Position numbers and translations under genes: made by a program. A stretch of DNA of 64,000 nucleotides, taken from positions 1-64,000 of the forward strand of contig NZ_JQCL01000054.1 in NCBI RefSeq assembly GCF_001438845.1, written 5' to 3'. Below, in pieces: positions 52,384-61,436 of the stretch. This stretch comes from Lactiplantibacillus xiangfangensis. Lineage in GTDB: Bacteria > Bacillota > Bacilli > Lactobacillales > Lactobacillaceae. The notes beneath the pieces are model-generated. The model had not been told where the DNA came from. It did not search any database and was given only the letters and a program-made list of their open reading frames with translations. How positions within the stretch are numbered: position 1 is the first letter of the stretch; every line of letters begins with the position of its first letter.

Positions 52384-54237
52384 TTAAAACGAAATATCAC
52401 AGGCACTCACGATTTCTTTGTAGAGGCCGTGACCGACTAAGCCGTTACTGCGTTTGTCCATTGGTAACAATGGTTCGTATAATTCCGCTAAGTCGTCTTG
52501 TCCGGCTTGCCAGGTTTTAATTCGCCAGCAAACCGTTTCACAACGGGCAATCTGACCGCCCAGACGGACATCGATGATTTCAAAACCGTTGCCCCGGCGC
52601 TGCTGATGCCAAACTTGCCGGAATAGGCCGAGTAATTGACGTAGCGCCGATTGACACGTCTCAATGGCAGCCAATGCTGCCGTGGCTTGCTGGTCATTAG
52701 CCGTCGCCGTACCTAACTTAGCAACAGCTTGTAACGCCCGCTGTTTGAGTAATACCGTTTGGGCGAGTTGCCGGTAAAACGTCACCGTTAACCGATTATC
52801 CGCTCGAACTTGGCACTGACTGAGGGCCTTAATCAGGTGCTCATACTGCGCTTCAAGCCCAATCCCTTGCAAGTTTTCCCGGTACCGTTGTAGTAATAAG
52901 TCTTCGTAAAGAACAATTTTACTGACGTTGTCGGCATCCACGTTGACCGCCTGAGTAAAGTTATCAAATTGATCCAGAAGCTTATAAAACGCTGGTGATT
53001 CCCCCTGCGTTAAGTCATATTCCGTATCGATGGTTTGCGGTTGCACATCCGTATGATATTGGTACGCCGCGAAAGCTTGCAGGCCGTACCAAGCTGAGCT
53101 GATGGGCACTTCGGCACCGTCATCAAACCACATCGTTGCCACCACCTGCGTGACCCCACTGGCCTTGGCCGCATTTAAACCGGCGCGAACCGTTGCCAAC
53201 ATCTTACTTTGATTGGGTGCGAGGGCACTCCAAGTCCAGATGCCGCCCGCAAAGACCACGTCGTCGCTCAGTTCAAAATGCTGGGCAAACCGATCCCTGT
53301 AGGTGGCTTCATCTTCATGATAATAGTCCCAGTACACTTGACCCACTGGCGGTAAGCTGGCCTTGAAGTCAGCGTCAAAGTGCACGTTCGGGTCATACAT
53401 TTCATGTTTTGGTGACGCAAAGGTGAACCAGAGATCACTCCACATGTACGCCTTGAGTCCAAGCTCCTGAGTCAGTTCAACGACCAGCTTCAGTTGATCT
53501 AAAATCAGCGTTTGCTGATCGGTAAACCCGTTATCATCCAAGTACTTCCCTCGCCCAAGTTGATAGGCTTCATCCATCCCAACGTGAATCTTATTCGTCG
53601 TGAACGGGGCACTCGCAGCCCGTAAGAGGTTGGCTAAAAATGCCTTTGTTGCGGGTGCCCCGACCAGCAGCGTGTCATCCGTATCCCTGACCGCGTGGTG
53701 GGCATCCCATTTAAGCGCGTTGTGCATGTGCGCCAACGTCTGAACGGCGGGCACCACGGTGACGCCAAATCGGTCCCCGTACAACGCAATATCGTGTAGG
53801 TCGGCTTGACTATAGCGCCCCCGTTGACGACCGAAATAGGGTTCTTCAGGAATTTCAAATAAATCCTCTAAATACAACCAGAGTTCGTTATAACCCATGC
53901 TAGCAAGTCGGCGAATCATCGTTTTTACCATGTCCACCGTGGGGACACCGTTACGAGCGACGTCCAGCATCGCTGCCATGACTTTAAACTGGGGCCGCTG
54001 CTCAATGGTAAAATCACCAGCCTGCTTAATTTTGCCAGCAAGCAACGCGGCACCCCGCATCAAATCCACCTGACTACCGTAAGTTAAGGTCACCTGCTGG
54101 CCGGTTCGCGTGATGGCAATTCCTGCCTCACCCGTTTGGCACCTCACCTTTAAAGCATGCGCCGTTAAGTCATCACCCCATCCGATTGCTTGGACGGCTT
54201 GTACTTGTTCGTCGGTCAATCCACGCCACTCTATCAT
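52384..54237 (-). CDS. GH20 beta-hexosaminidase (GH20C-like)
   Basis: A 617-aa GH20 barrel enzyme with the catalytic Asp222-Glu223 pair in KIHVGMDEAYQLGRG. The N-terminal domain leads to LDVARNGVPTVDMVKTMIRRLASMGYNELWLY. Size, the missing signal peptide and the domain pattern resemble pneumococcal GH20C, an intracellular exo-hexosaminidase from the N-glycan gene cluster that removes terminal beta-GlcNAc (or GalNAc). In this island it would process GlcNAc-containing fragments. GAGGAGG ribosome binding site. A perfect operator palindrome lies 40 bases upstream of the start. Confidence 0.9.
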   Translation of the reverse strand: MIEWRGLTDEQVQAVQAIGWGDDLTAHALKVRCQTGEAGIAITRTGQQVTLTYGSQVDLMRGAALLAGKIKQAGDFTIEQRPQFKVMAAMLDVARNGVPTVDMVKTMIRRLASMGYNELWLYLEDLFEIPEEPYFGRQRGRYSQADLHDIALYGDRFGVTVVPAVQTLAHMHNALKWDAHHAVRDTDDTLLVGAPATKAFLANLLRAASAPFTTNKIHVGMDEAYQLGRGKYLDDNGFTDQQTLILDQLKLVVELTQELGLKAYMWSDLWFTFASPKHEMYDPNVHFDADFKASLPPVGQVYWDYYHEDEATYRDRFAQHFELSDDVVFAGGIWTWSALAPNQSKMLATVRAGLNAAKASGVTQVVATMWFDDGAEVPISSAWYGLQAFAAYQYHTDVQPQTIDTEYDLTQGESPAFYKLLDQFDNFTQAVNVDADNVSKIVLYEDLLLQRYRENLQGIGLEAQYEHLIKALSQCQVRADNRLTVTFYRQLAQTVLLKQRALQAVAKLGTATANDQQATAALAAIETCQSALRQLLGLFRQVWHQQRRGNGFEIIDVRLGGQIARCETVCWRIKTWQAGQDDLAELYEPLLPMDKRSNGLVGHGLYKEIVSACDISF

Positions 54238-54276
54238 GATTACTTCCTCCTCATTTCGACTAATTAAGGTCTAACC

Positions 54277-54305
54277 TGATATATTTATCCGACTGAAATA
54301 TATCA
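54277..54305. promoter_or_regulatory. perfect 10-9-10 operator palindrome upstream of GH20
   Basis: TGATATATTT, nine bases, AAATATATCA: both arms are exact complements. A site with the same arm and spacer length (TGGTATGTTT, nine bases, AAATATACCA) precedes the GntR/LacI gene at 59186. The likely ligand is one or both of the two GntR/LacI regulators in the window. Confidence 0.7.
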
Positions 54306-54422
54306 TACCCACCAATTTTGGACGAGGGTCGGACGCTTGATTGCCGTTAAAGTTGTTCCCCCGCTTATACCAGGTCCGCTACCAATCAGCTTTTCAGACT
54401 AAAAGTGCTTTCATTTCATAAT

Positions 54423-55259
54423 TTAAGTATCCCCTTTATCGATCAAGCTGGGTGCTATCCCAAAATAACGTTTAAATAACTTGCTGAAATAATACGGGTC
54501 TTGATACCCGACCGCCCGGGCCACTTCGCCCACCGCTAATTGGTCTTTGAGCAACAAGTCCTTCGCCCGACGCATCCGCAGCTTCGTCAAATAGTTAATG
54601 GGGCTTTCGCCCTGAACCCCTTTAAACGTCCGTGATAAGTAGGCCGGACTCACGTGTAGACTGGTCGCCAAATCGCTCAAGGTCAAGTCTTCACCGTAGT
54701 GCGCCTCTAAATAATAGGTGGCGGCACTAACTAACGCCACGTGTTCTTTGTCCGGCGTCTCACTTTGTAACGCTAAGTAGTCGCTACTAACCGGATTTTC
54801 CGGTAATGCCCGCAATAATAAGCAGAGCAATTCCACCACTAAGGCTTGTAATAAAACGGCGTGTCCTAACTCGGCGGGCCGCTGACTTTCGGTGACGACC
54901 CGCTGTGCGCAGGCCATGAACTCTGGTCGTAGTGAGCCTAAGTTGACCAAACTGTCAGCAAACGGTAAGTGGTCTGGCGTCTGCCCCGGCAACGCCACGT
55001 GCCGAAAACCAACGTGTAGTTGCAAACTTTGGGAGGCTGGTGGCTGCGTTTCCTGATGGTGGACCCCCGGATTAAATAGCAAGGCTTGCCCGGTATCAAC
55101 TCGCCGCCACCGCCCTTCCACGTTGTAATCAGAATAACCTTCTAACATAATCGACAGTTCCAAAAAAGTGTGGTCATGATAAACGTAAGTCCCAGGTTCC
55201 ACGTTCCGGTACGAAAAAGCGTAAAGCACGTCCGGCATTAACTCGCTCAGATTTAACAT
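54423..55259 (-). CDS. AraC-family regulator with cupin domain
   Basis: A 278-aa regulator: an N-terminal cupin (YHDHTFLELSIMLEGYSDYNV, FNPGVHH) and two C-terminal helix-turn-helix motifs (LTLSDLATSLHVSPAYLSRTFKGV and AVGEVARAVGYQDPYYFSKLFKRYFG). I set the start at 55259 after GGGAGGTGG. The longer frame adds 25 residues with no family match. It is divergent from the ABC exporter genes and also upstream of GH20 in the same direction. It could control either. Confidence 0.92.
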   Translation of the reverse strand: MLNLSELMPDVLYAFSYRNVEPGTYVYHDHTFLELSIMLEGYSDYNVEGRWRRVDTGQALLFNPGVHHQETQPPASQSLQLHVGFRHVALPGQTPDHLPFADSLVNLGSLRPEFMACAQRVVTESQRPAELGHAVLLQALVVELLCLLLRALPENPVSSDYLALQSETPDKEHVALVSAATYYLEAHYGEDLTLSDLATSLHVSPAYLSRTFKGVQGESPINYLTKLRMRRAKDLLLKDQLAVGEVARAVGYQDPYYFSKLFKRYFGIAPSLIDKGDT

Positions 55260-55390
55260 CCGGCCACCTCCCTGCAAAAAAAGCCATGTATTCAGACAAA
55301 ATCGTCCATTCAGATTACACCGATTTATCGGCATACTAGAACCCTAAAGAACCGTTACTCACCAAATTTCACCTTAGGAGGCTCCCCGTT

Positions 55391-57163
55391 ATGAACCCTT
55401 ACCAGTGGGTCTGGCAATACGCCAAGCGTAGCCGCTGGCAACTCGTGTTAGCGCTGATTTTAGTTGTGATTAACGCGATTGGCGTCGTCGTTGTTCCCTT
55501 ACTCGGCGGGGTCATCGTTGACCGCGTCATCACGCAACACCAACTCAATCTGTTAATCCCGCTCCTAGCCACTATGATTGGCGTCACCCTTTTCCGGACC
55601 CTCATTCGTTACTGCTACATTATTTTATTTGAACGCATCGGGCAAAATTCACTCTTTGATATTCGCCACGACCTGTTCACCAAACTGCAATCGTTGGATT
55701 ATACCTTTTTTAATTCCGTAACGAACGGCGATATCATGGCCCGTTTAACGGGGGACACCGATGCCATCCGTCACTTTCTATGTTGGGTCTCCTACAACAC
55801 ACTAGAATGTGTCCTCTGGTTTTTGACCGCCGTCATCGTCATGGCCCGCATTAATTGGCAACTGATGCTGGCACTCGTTATTGTGACGCCCTTAATTGCC
55901 TGGCTCACTACCCGGATGAGCAATGAAGCCCACACCGTCTTCTTCAATATACGGCAAAGTTTTGCCCGCTTAAACGCGATGGTCGAAGAAAACATTTCCG
56001 GTAACCGGGTCATTCGGGCGTTCGCTAGGGAAGACTTCGAAGTTCAAAAATTTGAAACGCTTAACCAGGACTACCGTGCAAAGAACATGGACTCAGCCAG
56101 AGTCTCGCGACGCTACTTGCCCGCTTTGGATTTTCTCGCGTCCCTACTCTCCGTGATTGTTTTACTCTTCGGAAGTAGCCTCGTCATTAATCACCACATG
56201 ACTTTGGGTGCGCTCGTTTCGTTCAACGGCTTTCTCTGGATGCTGAACCAGCCCATGCGGATGAGCGGGTGGCTTATCAATGACATCCAACGGTTCTCAG
56301 CCGCGACAATTAAGATTCAAGCCATGCTCGAAACGCAACCGGTCATCGCACCAACGACCGACGTTGGCGCGCCTAAAATTAAGGGCGCCGTCACCTTTCA
56401 ACACGTTGACTTTGCTTTCCCGGACGCGCCCGAAGTTAACGTCCTCACCGACATCAACTTTACCGTCAAACCGGGACAAACGTTGGGAATTTTAGGTGAA
56501 ACGGGGTCGGGTAAATCAACCCTGATGAACCTGATTGCCCGCTTCTACGACCCAACGCACGGCCACGTTTTAATTGATGGCCGCGACGTTCGGGACTGGT
56601 CGCCCCAAGAACTCCGCCACCAAACGACCATTGTGACCCAAGACCTGTTCCTATTTTCCGATTCCATCGTCGACAATATCAACTACGGTAACCGCCAAGC
56701 ACCCGAACAGTTTATTCGCGAGATGGCCGACGTTGCCGACGCCAATAACTTTATCACCACGATGCCGGATGGGTATCACACCGTCGTTGGTGAGCGCGGC
56801 GTCGGGCTTTCCGGCGGTCAGAAACAGCGGATTTCTTTGACCCGCGCCCTCGTCAAAGATCCCCGCATTCTGATTCTAGACGATACGACCAGCGCTCTCG
56901 ATATGGAAACCGAGACAACGATTCAACGGCGCCTGCGTAAGATCACGCAGGATAAGACGGTCTTCATTATTGCTTCGCGGACCTCCTCGTTGCGCCGCGC
57001 AGATCAGATTATCGTGCTTCGTCAGGGACGGATCGTTGAACGCGGCACCCACGACGACCTACTTGCTGCCGACGGTTACTACGCCGAAACGTATCGCCGC
57101 CAATTAGGCCTACTCATAGAAACGAAAGGAACTGATTCTCGTGGCAAAACGGAACACGTCTAA
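55391..57163 (+). CDS. heterodimeric ABC exporter, subunit with degenerate ATP site residues
   Basis: A 590-aa half-transporter: six membrane segments (about 1-310) and an ATPase domain with Walker A GETGSGKST and signature LSGGQKQRIS. Walker B ends in LILDDTTSALD, with Asp in place of the catalytic Glu. The switch region reads ASRTSS where AHRLST is usual, so the switch His is missing. This marks it as the degenerate-site partner of a YfiB/YfiC- or BmrCD-like exporter. Substrate unknown (drug, lipid or peptide). Overlaps the next gene by 23 bases. TTAGGAGG ribosome binding site. Confidence 0.93.
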   Translation: MNPYQWVWQYAKRSRWQLVLALILVVINAIGVVVVPLLGGVIVDRVITQHQLNLLIPLLATMIGVTLFRTLIRYCYIILFERIGQNSLFDIRHDLFTKLQSLDYTFFNSVTNGDIMARLTGDTDAIRHFLCWVSYNTLECVLWFLTAVIVMARINWQLMLALVIVTPLIAWLTTRMSNEAHTVFFNIRQSFARLNAMVEENISGNRVIRAFAREDFEVQKFETLNQDYRAKNMDSARVSRRYLPALDFLASLLSVIVLLFGSSLVINHHMTLGALVSFNGFLWMLNQPMRMSGWLINDIQRFSAATIKIQAMLETQPVIAPTTDVGAPKIKGAVTFQHVDFAFPDAPEVNVLTDINFTVKPGQTLGILGETGSGKSTLMNLIARFYDPTHGHVLIDGRDVRDWSPQELRHQTTIVTQDLFLFSDSIVDNINYGNRQAPEQFIREMADVADANNFITTMPDGYHTVVGERGVGLSGGQKQRISLTRALVKDPRILILDDTTSALDMETETTIQRRLRKITQDKTVFIIASRTSSLRRADQIIVLRQGRIVERGTHDDLLAADGYYAETYRRQLGLLIETKGTDSRGKTEHV

Positions 57164-58928
57164 CGAAGACGAACAATTAAAAACCCACTTCAATTGGCAC
57201 GATTACGCACGGCTCGGGCAATACCTCAAGCCGTACACGTGGCGTATGCTGCTCGTCCTCGGTTCCATTTTAATCGGCAACGTTGCCATCATTTTAGGCC
57301 CCTACTTGATGAAAGTCGCCATTGACCAAGCCATCCCGCAGCGTAATTTTCAACTCCTATGGGGACTGAGCGGCACGTTCTTGGTGAGCTTGCTCGTAGC
57401 CTTCGGGTGCTTTCGTTATCGTATCTGGGCGATTACCGAAATCGGACAAAATTTGCTCATCGACATGCGCACCGATTTATTCAAGAACTTGCAGAAGCTG
57501 CCCTTCGCTTACTTTGACTCGCGCCCCCACGGTAAAATTCTGATCCGGGTCGTTAACTACATCAACACTTTGAGCGACTTACTGGCAAACGGGTTAGTGA
57601 ACTTGATTTCCGACGTAATCTCACTCGTTATCACCCTGATTTTTATGTTCGCCATCAACTGGAAGCTGACATTAGATAGCCTGGTGCTCATCCCATTTTT
57701 ACTGTTGTGGGCCTACTACGTTCAAAAAAGACAGCGGACCGCTTTTCGAGCCCTCAGTAACAAGCAGTCTAACCTGAATGCCTACATTCACGAAAGCATT
57801 GCTGGCATCAAGGTTACCCAAGGATTTGCACAGGAAGAACACGCCGTCAACACCTTCGATTCCGTGGTCAACGATAATCGGGACGCCTACATGCGCGCGG
57901 TCAAAATCCAATACGCGTTGAGCCCCGGAGTGCAAAACATCTCAACCATGACAACGGCGCTAATTTACTTCATCGGTATCCAACAACTAGGCGTAGTTGT
58001 CAGCACCGGGACCCTAATTGCCTTTCTTGGCTACATTAATAACTTCTGGAATCCGGTCATTAACATCGGTAACTTCTACAACTCACTAGTTACCGCCACG
58101 ACTTACTTGGAACGCATTTTTGAAACGATGGACGAACAACCGACCGTTACCGATGCACCCGACGCCTTTGCGTTACCGCCAATTAAGGGAGACGTCCGTT
58201 TTAATCAAGTCAGCTTCCGCTATGATGAGGATGGCCCGTTAAACCTCGACAACGTTTCGTTTCACGCCAAGGTCGGCCAAACTATCGCCCTCGTTGGACC
58301 AACGGGCGCCGGCAAGTCGACAATTATCAACCTTTTATCGCGATTCTACAACGTTAATAGCGGTCAAATTACGATTGATAACGTTGATCTCAGCCAGGTC
58401 ACTTTAGAATCGTTGCGGACCCAAATGGGCGTCATGCAACAGGATACCTTTATCTTTTCCGGAACCATCATGGACAATATTCGCTACGGCCGCCTCGACG
58501 CCACCGACGCAGAAGTCGTCGCCGCGGCAAAGCTCGCCCGGGCCGACACCTTCATTCGGACTTTGAAAGCTGGCTACCAAACGGAGGTCCAAGAACGTGG
58601 TGACAGCATATCGGCTGGACAACGCCAACTATTAGCGTTTGCCCGCGTCCTCTTAGCAGATCCCCGAATTCTGATCCTAGACGAAGCCACCGCAGCCATC
58701 GATACGAAAACTGAAGCCCAGTTACAGGCCGGTTTAAACGAACTGCTTAAAGGCCGAACGAGTTTCATCGTCGCCCACCGGTTATCCACCATTCAACAGG
58801 CCGACCAAATTTTAGTCATTAATAACGGCCACATCGTTGAAGCCGGGCGCCACGCTGATTTAATCGCGAAACGCGGCGAATACTACGAGCTCTACGATTC
58901 CCAGTACCGGATGTTACAGGCTGAATAA
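57141..58928 (+). CDS. heterodimeric ABC exporter, subunit with catalytic Glu
   Basis: A 595-aa half-transporter with Walker A GPTGAGKST, Walker B LILDEATAAID (catalytic Glu) and the switch His in VAHRLSTI. The signature reads ISAGQRQLLAFARVL, not LSGGQ, as is typical when the partner has a degenerate site. Thus the pair has one active and one impaired ATP site. The start is GTG with AAAGGA upstream, inside the end of the first gene. Followed by its own terminator. Confidence 0.93.
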   Translation: MAKRNTSNEDEQLKTHFNWHDYARLGQYLKPYTWRMLLVLGSILIGNVAIILGPYLMKVAIDQAIPQRNFQLLWGLSGTFLVSLLVAFGCFRYRIWAITEIGQNLLIDMRTDLFKNLQKLPFAYFDSRPHGKILIRVVNYINTLSDLLANGLVNLISDVISLVITLIFMFAINWKLTLDSLVLIPFLLLWAYYVQKRQRTAFRALSNKQSNLNAYIHESIAGIKVTQGFAQEEHAVNTFDSVVNDNRDAYMRAVKIQYALSPGVQNISTMTTALIYFIGIQQLGVVVSTGTLIAFLGYINNFWNPVINIGNFYNSLVTATTYLERIFETMDEQPTVTDAPDAFALPPIKGDVRFNQVSFRYDEDGPLNLDNVSFHAKVGQTIALVGPTGAGKSTIINLLSRFYNVNSGQITIDNVDLSQVTLESLRTQMGVMQQDTFIFSGTIMDNIRYGRLDATDAEVVAAAKLARADTFIRTLKAGYQTEVQERGDSISAGQRQLLAFARVLLADPRILILDEATAAIDTKTEAQLQAGLNELLKGRTSFIVAHRLSTIQQADQILVINNGHIVEAGRHADLIAKRGEYYELYDSQYRMLQAE

Positions 58929-58936
58929 TAATGATA

Positions 58937-58983
58937 AGCGTGGAATCAACGGCAACGTAAGCTGCCATTGATTCCACGTTTTG
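58937..58983 (+). terminator. terminator after the ABC exporter genes
   Basis: CGTGGAATCAA-C-GGCA pairs with TGCC-A-TTGATTCCACG around a short loop, followed by TTTTG. Confidence 0.88.
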
Positions 58984-59075
58984 ACTATCATCAATTATCA
59001 AAATGACCAATAGCTATCAGTGCTTGTCCGTGACCTTCATTTTTTGACATAAAAACCTTTAATTTATAGACATCC

Positions 59076-59104
59076 TGGTATGTTTTTGCACTTGAAATAT
59101 ACCA
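59076..59104. promoter_or_regulatory. operator palindrome upstream of the second GntR/LacI gene
   Basis: TGGTATGTTT, nine bases, AAATATACCA: nine of ten arm positions are complementary. Same layout as the site at 54277. A cre-like site follows directly, so induction and catabolite control meet here. Confidence 0.65.
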
Positions 59105-59118
59105 TGTAAGCGGTTAGA
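59104..59118. promoter_or_regulatory. cre-like site next to the operator
   Basis: ATGTAAGCGGTTAGA matches the cre consensus with one mismatch. It shares its first base with the operator. Confidence 0.55.
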
Positions 59119-59185
59119 ATCAAACCATTAAAGCGTAATGACCACAAAAAGTTATTGGGCCGACTATACCAACTGGAGGATTCTT

Positions 59186-60241
59186 ATGGCTAAATACGAA
59201 ATACTTTATCAGCGATTGCGAATGGCAATTTTACGTGGCGAGTACGCACCTAACGACCGCTTGCCAAGTGAAAACGCCGTGGCCATTAAATACGGTGTCA
59301 GCCGCATTACCTCCAAACGGGCCCTAAATGACTTGGCCGCCGCTGACCTCGTTTATCGTGTCCGGGGTGGTGGGACGTACGTTAAGCCCCATAAAAGTAC
59401 CACGCAGCGACAAATTCTGTTGGTACTTCCCTTTCCGAAAACGACCGCTTTTGGTGACTATCAAAGCGGAATTCGCGCAACCCTTAAAGACACCACTTGG
59501 GAATTGAAATTAATGGCCAATGAGGATTTTCTAAAGCTCGACATGAGTACGTTGGCCCAAAGTTACGCCGGGATTATTTATTATCCTCAAAACTTAGCAA
59601 CCGAAATGCCCGTTCTAATGGGACTCCACGCACAACGGCTGCCCTTAGTAGTGCTCGACAAGCGGCCGTCCGCACTAGCCGTTCCCAGTGTCGTCAGCGA
59701 TAACGTCGCCGGCGGGAGTCGTGCCTGTGACCACTTACAAGCACTAGGCCATCAGCGAATCGCCTTTCTACCCGCAACGCCCTTTTGGCAAACCTTTACG
59801 GGCACGGTCAGCGACCGCTTCATGGGCTACTTCAACGAACTGACCCTTAACAAAGTGGACCCAACCTTGCCACTCCGCTGGGCGCAAGCGCTCCAAGCCT
59901 GTAGTGATGCCGGGCAACTCCAAGCCTACATCCACGCACAGGGCATCACCGCGCTTATTGCTGAAAATGACGTCATTGCTTTACGCGCCATGCACCAACT
60001 CCAAGAACTCAATCCAAAAATCATGCAGCACTTAGCGTTAATTGGATTTGACAATCTGCCGGCCGCTGAAAAAAACAAGCCGGCCCTCACCACGGTCGTG
60101 CAAGACTTTGCCAACCTCGGTGCAAAAGCCGTTGAAGCTTTACTGGACCAAATTAACAATCCTGACCATACGTTTAACGAGCAAACCGTTGTGAATATCA
60201 AGTTAGTGGTCCGCGCATCGACGACGGACGTGCTGCTTTAG
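59186..60241 (+). CDS. GntR/LacI-type regulator (second paralogue)
   Basis: A 351-aa paralogue of the regulator at 35828, with the same GntR helix-turn-helix (AIKYGVSRITSKRALNDLAAADLVYRVRGGGTYV) and LacI-type domain (VVSDNVAGGSRACDHL, LIGFDNLPAAE). In both, the recognition segment is VSRITSKRAL followed by one variable residue, so they may share operators. The ATG at 59186 follows GGAGG. The ATG at 59138 is upstream of that site and unlikely. It probably represses itself and GH20, and possibly other island genes. A 30-base gap leads to the PucR-type gene. Confidence 0.92.
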   Translation: MAKYEILYQRLRMAILRGEYAPNDRLPSENAVAIKYGVSRITSKRALNDLAAADLVYRVRGGGTYVKPHKSTTQRQILLVLPFPKTTAFGDYQSGIRATLKDTTWELKLMANEDFLKLDMSTLAQSYAGIIYYPQNLATEMPVLMGLHAQRLPLVVLDKRPSALAVPSVVSDNVAGGSRACDHLQALGHQRIAFLPATPFWQTFTGTVSDRFMGYFNELTLNKVDPTLPLRWAQALQACSDAGQLQAYIHAQGITALIAENDVIALRAMHQLQELNPKIMQHLALIGFDNLPAAEKNKPALTTVVQDFANLGAKAVEALLDQINNPDHTFNEQTVVNIKLVVRASTTDVLL

Positions 60242-60270
60242 ACCAGTCAACTTTTCGGAGGTCTTTTTTC

Positions 60271-61128
60271 ATGGATGGACAACAACTACAACAGCTTTAT
60301 CCACAAGCCACCGTGCAATCAGCACCTAGTGACCAGACCAACGTGATTAGCGTCGCGCTGACCGCCAATAAATTTTTATGGATCGACACGACCAACCTTA
60401 ACCAACGCGAGCTGGTTCTCTTAGCGCTATTAACGACCAAACAAACGGCACCCACAACGGACGCCTGGTCAGCGTTTTTAACTTGCGAGTCGGCCACGGC
60501 CCCGCAAGCAACGGCTAAGTGCTTTCAATTATTGCATTTCCAGGTCCGGTTTACCGATGACAGTCAGCACCATTCGCAGTGGTTAACGGCCCTTGCCGGA
60601 CTGTTTGACGGTGTGATCCATTCAGCCTTCACTTCGAAAAATGCCGGTTACCTCCTATTAAGCAATCCGATTGGTGCTTCGTCACAACCAGACTTATCAA
60701 GCTTATTGGACTTATTAGATAACGACTTTTACACGAATACCCACCTGTTCATCGGCAGTCGCCAACCCGCCGTCACGAACTTACCGGCCGCCTACGCGTT
60801 TGAGCAGCAACTCTTTCACCAGACCCATAAACAAGCGGTCGGTAAGTTAAGCAGTAGCTTACTGCCCTACCTAGCCACGACTCACCGCCAGGCACTGAAC
60901 GGTTTGACCCCCGATTTGTTAGCCGATGCGGATAACCGGCAACTGATTGCCGCCCTCTACCAAACGCAGGGTAACGTTCGGCAAGCCGCGGCCCACTTGT
61001 TTTTACACCGCAACACGCTACTCTACCGTATCGATAAATTGGAACGTTGCAGTGGCTTCAACTTGAAAGACATGGACGACCTCGTTTACTGTTACTTACT
61101 GACGTTGGCGCAACCGAATCAGACATAG
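60271..61128 (+). CDS. PucR-type helix-turn-helix regulator
   Basis: A 285-aa protein. The C-terminal 60 residues match the PucR/CdaR C-terminal helix-turn-helix: LIAALYQTQGNVRQAAAHLFLHRNTLLYRIDKLE, then DLVYCYLLTLAQ. The N-terminal 200 residues are not recognisable to me. Members of this group regulate purine, sugar-diacid or other catabolic genes. It is directly after the GntR/LacI regulator with a GGAGG ribosome binding site and is likely cotranscribed with it. Confidence 0.85.
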   Translation: MDGQQLQQLYPQATVQSAPSDQTNVISVALTANKFLWIDTTNLNQRELVLLALLTTKQTAPTTDAWSAFLTCESATAPQATAKCFQLLHFQVRFTDDSQHHSQWLTALAGLFDGVIHSAFTSKNAGYLLLSNPIGASSQPDLSSLLDLLDNDFYTNTHLFIGSRQPAVTNLPAAYAFEQQLFHQTHKQAVGKLSSSLLPYLATTHRQALNGLTPDLLADADNRQLIAALYQTQGNVRQAAAHLFLHRNTLLYRIDKLERCSGFNLKDMDDLVYCYLLTLAQPNQT

Positions 61129-61221
61129 TGTACTAGTGTTAAGATTTTAGACGTCACAAGTATTCCGGCCACGGGGCTTCTTTTTAACCATTTAGCGCAC
61201 TCAATTGTAAATTCGTCACAC

Positions 61222-61255
61222 AAAAAAACGTGTCCACAATTATGCAGGCACGTTT
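61222..61255 (-). terminator. terminator downstream of the LPXTG gene and its decayed tail
   Basis: Minus-strand AAACGTGCC and GGACACGTTT (one mismatch) flank an 11-base loop and are followed by TTTTT. It lies 20 bases beyond the stop codon of the remnant. Confidence 0.75.
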
Positions 61256-61274
61256 CTATTTTGCGCTGATTTAT

Positions 61275-61396
61275 TTAGTTGCGGCGCATTCGCCAAGCAA
61301 TGGCAACTCCCTGCTAGTAACAAGGCGCCTAGTCCTGCTACCCACGACATATTCGTTTCATTAGTCTGTGGTAGTTTCGCATACTTTTTAAAGCAC
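61275..61396 (-). pseudogene. remnant of a second LPXTG cell-wall sorting signal, frameshifted
   Basis: Downstream of the intact surface-protein gene the minus strand reads AKLPQTNETNMSWVAGLG then ALLLAG. In the next reading frame it continues VAIAWRMRRN and stops. Together this is a complete sorting signal (LPQTN, membrane segment, basic tail) broken by an indel of one or two bases. No start codon or body precedes it. It looks like the old 3' end of this or a similar gene, displaced when the present end was acquired. Confidence 0.75.
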
Positions 61397-61436
61397 ATTA
61401 TCAATATTGATTGGATCATTAATACTAAATACTACG

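Noticed and set aside
54400-54420. A cre-like sequence (minus strand ATGAAAGCACTTTTA) next to the AraC gene
   Set aside because: The essential central CG is CA and the right half does not match, so CcpA binding is unlikely.
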